From: Zanthoxylum bungeanum
Taxonomy: Eukaryota; Streptophyta; Magnoliopsida; Sapindales; Rutaceae
NCBI GenBank assembly: GCA_019454045.1
Contig: SKCR01015059.1
Span: 124,001 to 188,000, forward strand
Length of the DNA: 64,000 nucleotides
Direction: 5' to 3'
In this document: in pieces, positions 58,931 through 64,000 of the stretch
How the letters are laid out: each line of letters opens with the position of its first letter
Position numbering within the stretch: the stretch's first letter is position 1
Position numbers and translations under genes: made by a program
The notes under the pieces: generated by a model
The model's database searches: none
What the model saw: only the letters and a program-made list of their open reading frames with translations
Told to the model about the DNA's origin: nothing

Positions 58931-60145
58931 TGATAAATGCATGAAAATATACTTTGAACATCGTTAATCGGCTTGATTATCATATATTTGATCTTAATTA
59001 TAGTTTATTTTATGTATTATTATTAGAAAGCAATGGAACATGAATTTTGGAGCAATTACACATGTTTTGGGACCTTACAAATGCATAAGAAGCACGCGGG
59101 AAGAGCAGAAACGAAGAAAACACAAGTCCAGAAAAAAAAAAGCACTGGTGTCGCGACTCATATCCTCTAGTGTCGCGACACTGTTCTAGCATTGCCACCA
59201 TATTAAATCCAGCAATTATGGTGCCACAATGTCATTTTCCATCGCCGCATTGCCTCGGAAGACCCAGAAACTTAATTTAGTCGTGTTTGATGCGCATAAG
59301 GACTCCAGGACTTCCCTATATAAACCCAAGACTCATCCAAACCCTAAAAGGAGGAGAAAAACAGAGAGAAAACACACAACAAGGAGTTGAAGTCACATAT
59401 TTTAGAAAGAAGAACAAAGAACTACAAGCCAGACAATATGTCTCTCTGATCTATCCAGGCTGTATCTCTTTCTTCTTTGTAGAACAAATCTCCTAGGAAA
59501 AACTAAGGATGAACTCTTGTAATTAAGTTATTTTATTCATATTTTTGATTCATGATTTTTTCAACGTTTAATCTAATTGACGGTTTTTTATTCCTTATTA
59601 TCTTATGATTATGAATCCATAGATTGTGTTTTACCAACTTGCATATAAGAATGGTCATGCTTCTTCTATGTGTGATTGGGGAACCCAATTGTGACTGATG
59701 ATTTTGTTTTATGAGTTGATCTTCTACTGTAGTATTGCCTGAGGGTATATTGTCAACGTTAGATAGGTCATAACGATAACATTGTGTGCTGTTAACATAG
59801 AGAAAATAATTCACCGATTACCTTAGAATTTAATGTGTTTTGAATTGAAATATCTTTCGATTGTTGGTTTGTGATGTGAAACCTTCAATTGAGTAATAAA
59901 ATAAATCAATTAATGAATATAGGGATTTGATACAAGAGGGATTCCCGATGGTTTGCTGTTTTTCTCTACCGATAACTCTTAATTATTCTCATAGTTTTAT
60001 TTTACATTACAAATTCAATTTAGATCTTTAATCAAGTTATTGCTAATATTTTCTTTAAGTGAAGTAGCTCCTTGTAACCATCTCTCTGAGGAATCGACAC
60101 CCAAATTATACTGCCATAACCACAAGTACTTTTTGGACGTAGTCA
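58931..60145 (+). repeat. E3 5' LTR (Athila-like Gypsy)
   Basis: It starts TGATAAATGC and ends ...AGTCA just before the primer-binding site, 1215 bp. It has TATATAAA at 59317-59324, two TCGCGA palindromes (59151-59156, 59173-59178) and a GAGGAATCGACACCC stretch near the 3' end typical of these LTRs. AAAGG (58926-58930) would be the left target duplication. The partner LTR is outside the window. Confidence 0.75.
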
Positions 60146-60150
60146 AATTT

Positions 60151-60168
60151 TGGCGCCGTTGCTGGGGA
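60151..60168 (+). other. E3 primer-binding site
   Basis: TGGCGCCGTTGCTGGGGA is the classic Athila/Tat primer-binding sequence, five bases after the LTR. This fixes the element's strand and lineage. Confidence 0.9.
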
Positions 60169-60225
60169 GACAGTTTACAATCAACAGAAGCAAGTTTGCT
60201 TGGTCAATAAATCGGTAACTTATTC

Positions 60226-60292
60226 CATTATTATTTATTATTATTATTATTATTATATTATTATTATTATTTATTTTATTTTATTTCAGTTT
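60226..60292 (+). repeat. (TTA)n / (TTTTA)n microsatellite
   Basis: An interrupted trinucleotide run of TTA grades into TTTA/TTTTA units in the E3 leader. Confidence 0.9.
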
Positions 60293-60492
60293 TTGTCCTA
60301 GTTTAGATTCTTATTTTTAGTTTAGTTTTTTTATTTATTTATTTATGTTTCTCGTATTAATTGTGTTTGAGTACATGCCTAGACTTAGGGATCGGTTTGG
60401 TAAGTTTGTTAGAATTGAAGAGATAAGATTCATATTCAGAAAATCTATTTAAGAACCCTTTTGCCACACCATCTACATCTAGCACACACAAC

Positions 60493-61643
60493 ATGAGTGA
60501 CTAACCCATTAGGATTGTTGAGGAGTATCTTCATTCCACTCACACATCTACACCATCATGCATAATGTTTCCTCCTAATGCACTAAATACAGACTTTAAA
60601 CCTGGAGTGATACAGTATCTCCCAACCTTTCACAGTTTGGAAAATGAGAACTTATGTGCACATTAGAGAGTTTTAAGAAGTCGTAACAACCTTCCATGAC
60701 TGATTCGAGACTACAAACATAATTAGACTTAAGTTCTTCCCTTTTGCCCTTAAATATAGAGATAAAAGTTGATTGTACTCTTTAAGACCTCATTCAATAG
60801 GATCATGGGATGAGATGACACAAGCATTCTTTAATAAATATTTACCACACTATAAGACTAATGCCCTCAAAAGACAGATCTCTAACTTCTCCCAAAAAGA
60901 CAGTGAAACCCTTTATCAAACTTGGGAGAAGTTTAAAGAGATGTTAGCTAGTTGTCCTTATCATTGGTATGGGAGTTGGCGCTTAGTGAGTTTCTTTTAT
61001 GACTGTCTAATCCCTAGAGAGCGCCAATTCATTCAGATAATATGCAATAGTGAGTTTATACGAAAGGATCCTGATGAAGCACTCGAGTACTTAAATGACC
61101 TAGCCGAAAAATCTCACATTTGGAATGGACCAAATTCCATGGATAACACTGATAGAACACGTCTCACTCCTTCTTGTGGAAACATACACCACTTTTAGGG
61201 AGGATGATAGTCTCAGTGCACAAGTTGAGCTATTGACTAGAGAGATAGAAGCTTTAAAAGTCAAACATAGCAAGACTATGTAATCGGTAGCCTAGTTAGA
61301 ACCCCAAGGTGTATGTTTTATGTGTAAGAGGATTGACCATCCAGCCTAAGAGTTTCATTTATATGGTGAGATGAGGGAAACATATAAGGAATAATGTAAT
61401 TCCTTTAGGATGTACAAGAAACCTTATACACCATATTCAGATACTTATAATCCTGGTTGGCGGAACCACCCAAATTTTAGTTGGAAACATGAGTCTCAAC
61501 AGCCCACTCAAACATTGCAACCTAAAGGTTACAGTGCCCCCCAGTATCACACACCTACCATTCTTAGAAATTCTTTAGAGGACATTGTGCATGCATTTAT
61601 AGAAGCCCATGGAAAAATTAATCAAAGGTTTGAGTCATTATAG
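60493..61643 (+). pseudogene. E3 gag, broken (Athila type)
   Basis: Gag is the capsid protein of the element. The central block (60773-61198) is well kept: WDEMTQAFFNKYLPHYKTNA, then LKRQISNFSQ, TWEKFKEMLASCPYH, LVSFFYDCLIPRERQF and DPDEALEYLNDLAEKS. This matches Athila gag closely. Further on is a decayed knuckle (CFMCKRIDHPA, near 61313) and YNPGWRNHPNFSWKH (61448-61490), another Athila gag hallmark. Stops before 60773 and between blocks break it into at least four pieces. Start ATG at 60493 is the first plausible one. Confidence 0.85.
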
Positions 61644-61708
61644 CTCAAGTGGTTGAAGAAACTAAATAGATTAAGAGTCAAGTCTCCAAATTTACTACTG
61701 TTTTAAGT

Positions 61709-62709
61709 GTGCAGGAACCAGGAAAATTTTCATCTCAAGCTCAACCAAATTCACAAAGGCAACACATGGTACATGTTGACCATGAAGTATTTAATATAAA
61801 GGGTGTTAATGCCATAATCACTAGGAGTGGTAAGGAAATAGGCATGCATGATACCTCTAACATTACAAGTGACCCTGAAGATATTATTACCAATATTCCT
61901 CAGGAAGAACAAGAGACATAGAGCCTAGTTAGAGTAGTTTTCCCTTAATCTCTTAGGCCCATTACGAGAGCTACAGAATCTAACGGTGAGATCTTAGAAC
62001 ATTTAAAGCAAGTAAAAATTAACCTTACTTGTTACATGTGATCAAACAGATTCCCACATATGTGAAGGTTTTGAAGGATTTATGCACCATGAAAAGAAAG
62101 CTTCATGTGAAGAATATTGCATTTCTGACACAGCAAGCAAGTTTAGTGATTGACCAGAGGACCCCACCAAAATACAAATATCTAGGATGCCCCACTATTT
62201 CTTGCCATATTGGCACATATAAGTTCGATCATGCTTTATTAGATTTAGGTGCTAGTGTTAATCTTATGCCATATTTTATATATATACAGCTAGGACTTGG
62301 AGAGATTGAACCTACATATGTGATTTTACAGTTAACTGATCGCTCTATCAGAATACCATAGAGAGTAGTTGAGGAAGTTTTACTTCAAATTGATAACTTC
62401 TACTATCTTATTGATTTTTTGATTTTAGATACCCAATCTGTGGTTAACACTGAGTCAAAAATTCCACTTATCTTAAGTAGACCTTTTCTTGCTATAATTA
62501 ATGCCCTTATCAATTATAAGAATGGTCTCATGAAGATATTATTTGGAAATATGACACTGGAAGTAAATATCTTTCATGTTGAGAAACAACCACGAGATGA
62601 TGATGAGTGCCACTATAAATACCTGATAGACACAATCGTGCCTGAAATCGCCTCCATACAACATGATTCTAACCCTTCCGAACTAGAACTGATCCCAAAC
62701 AAATCGTAA
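61709..62709 (+). pseudogene. E3 protease region, broken
   Basis: The frame at 62029-62361 has TPPKYKYLGCPTISCHIG and then HALLDLGASVNLMP, the aspartic protease active-site loop (D at 62242) in the Athila form. The next frame (62419-62709) gives LILDTQSVVNTESKIPLILS, then RPFLAIINALINYKNG, the following protease segment. The interval 61709-61921 is linker with NAIITRSGKE, also usual before the protease. One stop (62359-62361) splits the domain. Confidence 0.82.
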
Positions 62710-63056
62710 AAAGAGGAAAATGAGAGTTAGTGCTCAATTGAAGATGATCATTGAAAAGTTAAAAAGTAGGTGGAGCCAATTTTACCATATGTACAACCTA
62801 ACATTGCAACCATCAGTAGACCCTCTGGGATCCATTGATAGAATGCCACAGCAAGCCATAAATTCTTTTTCATGTCTTCATCACCAGTGCCTACCAAAGA
62901 AAAAAAAACACATAAGACTATTTGGTCCGCTACATGGAAGTCACCATGACCACTTGGGAGATTACGTCTGGATAAAGACGTTAAACTTAGGAATAGCAGG
63001 GGACAATCCTTGCATCTGCATTTATTTTATTTTATTTTATTTTATTTTATTTTCTT
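62710..63056 (+). other. E3 deletion junction, pol end signature and (TTTTA)n run
   Basis: After the protease, reverse transcriptase, RNase H and integrase core are missing. A KLKSRWS codon run at 62755-62780 is reminiscent of the integrase tail ([10 protein letters not shown] at the left edge of the window). By 62957-63010 the text is the post-pol signature (GATTACGTCTGG, GACGTTAAACTTAGG). A TTTTA pentamer run lies at 63022-63051. This is therefore a large internal deletion derivative, by inference. Confidence 0.6.
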
Positions 63057-64000
63057 TACTTCAGTTTTATTTTATTGTGTGCTAATTACATGTTTATTAT
63101 TTGCATGAGTATTCATGCAGGTGTTAGCGCAACCTACACATCTCACACAACCAAAGTCTTACCATTAAGAGCCTGATCAACTCCATGTCTGGTAGTGTTA
63201 TTCCTCACACATTTTTCTTTATATTTATCTTACATTGAGGACAATACAAGTTTTAAGTGTAAGGGTGTATGCATGTAGTGATAATACATGTTATAAAAAA
63301 AATTGTTTTAGTTCTTAATAGTAAAGCATGAATCCAATGATGAATATTGTTTGTTTTAGGATGAAATCTTAGAAACGATAAGTTCTTTAATGTAGTTTTA
63401 CATGATATCTTGAGTAGTTGATCTATGTTAGACTCGTAAACACCTAAATATAGGTTTTTAGTAGTGAAAACCTATGTAGTTGGCAAATTGACCAGTTGAA
63501 GAAATTAAATGTCGATGAATGACCATTTGCTTAGATGTCTATCATGATTTACTAGTGTTATGATGTATGGTATAGTTAAAAATTATAAGAGAAAGTCTTG
63601 AAAGAAAGAATTAAACGACTTATAAATATAAGTGTGAAGCTACCCATGGGCGAGTGTTAGGACCACCATGAGGAGAAATATTACCTTAAAGGGTAGGTGC
63701 GTTGTTAAAAAAAAGAGTAAAAAAGAAAAAAAGTTGGAAAAAAAAAAAAGAAAAAATCATACCATACTGGGCACAGAAAGGCAATTACAGAGCACATTTG
63801 AGATATCTAGGTTGGTTTGACATATCGGATCCCAATTTTTAATGAAATCATTGAGTTGGCTTACCTATAAGTTGAGATGTGAATAAACCCTTACACACAC
63901 ACACACACTATGAGTTTGGCTTAGATGATTTATTCAAGGACTTGGATTCGAGTTGCATTGAGTGCTTTGAAGGTTCTCTGGTTTCATTGCTAGACATTCT
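63057..64000 (+). other. E3 3' untranslated region
   Basis: No gene. CATTGAGGACAATACAAG and TTTTAAGTGTAAGG (63233-63266) are the standard Athila 3' marker. A purine/A-rich tract spans 63707-63757 and (AC)n runs at 63893-63909. The 3' LTR is not reached. Confidence 0.65.

Noticed and set aside
59010..59201. 63-aa minus-strand frame
   Set aside because: It lies within the E3 LTR, has no domain and runs against the element.
1..64000. tRNA or rRNA genes
   Set aside because: No cloverleaf with intact A/B boxes or rRNA-like stretch was recognised by eye; a tRNA scan would settle it.

Overview
The window is nuclear DNA of a flowering plant, most likely a eudicot. It holds one host-type gene body, a broken TMK-like receptor kinase on the minus strand (35121-38178), in a landscape made almost entirely of nested LTR retrotransposons. 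I cannot name the species. No CRISPR array, tRNA, rRNA or prokaryote-style operon was seen.

Region 1 (1-26887) is a three-level nest. The oldest layer is Ty3/Gypsy DNA of Athila/Tat type: an integrase tail, a small cysteine-rich ORF, an LTR (L1) with G-box palindromes before a TATA box, a decayed LOG-like (cytokinin-activating enzyme) pseudogene, and a second LTR (L2). Copia element E1 (minus strand, 2246-22020, target duplication CCCCT) sits inside L1. Its close relative E2 (minus strand, 4800-14694, target duplication ACTGA) sits inside E1. A third relative, E4 (plus strand, 40296-50019, target duplication ATGAA), lies further right. All three keep LTR pairs of about 1.9-2.1 kb. Their gag-pol is ruined, and they share an Asp-to-Asn change at the first catalytic Asp of reverse transcriptase, so they probably moved with help from other elements.

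Region 2 (26888-35120) is AT-rich. It holds a deleted Copia remnant between two direct repeats, a duplicated fold-back element, a 696-bp hAT-type non-autonomous transposon (8-bp duplication GTGTGTGG), a degenerate minisatellite and a small Mutator-like MITE.

Region 3 (35121-38178) is the TMK-like gene. It has a signal peptide, two LRR blocks, a transmembrane segment and a kinase domain with one intron. Frameshifts around the membrane segment disconnect ectodomain from kinase.

Region 4 (about 38960-58930) reads as one pol-less Gypsy element (G2: LTR, PBS, gag, then tandem-repeat arrays). It is interrupted by E4, a probable Copia solo LTR (50420-52802) and a clear 4490-bp solo LTR (53365-57854, target duplication TTTAT). 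Region 5 (58931-64000) is an Athila-like element, E3: 5' LTR, PBS, broken gag, protease and a 3' tail. Its reverse transcriptase and integrase are missing, and its 3' LTR lies beyond the window.

The most unusual signals are structural. The E-family LTRs carry chains of about ten short inverted repeats, mostly with 3-nt spacers. The large solo LTR carries three adjacent hairpins whose stems differ in sequence but still pair around one conserved loop.
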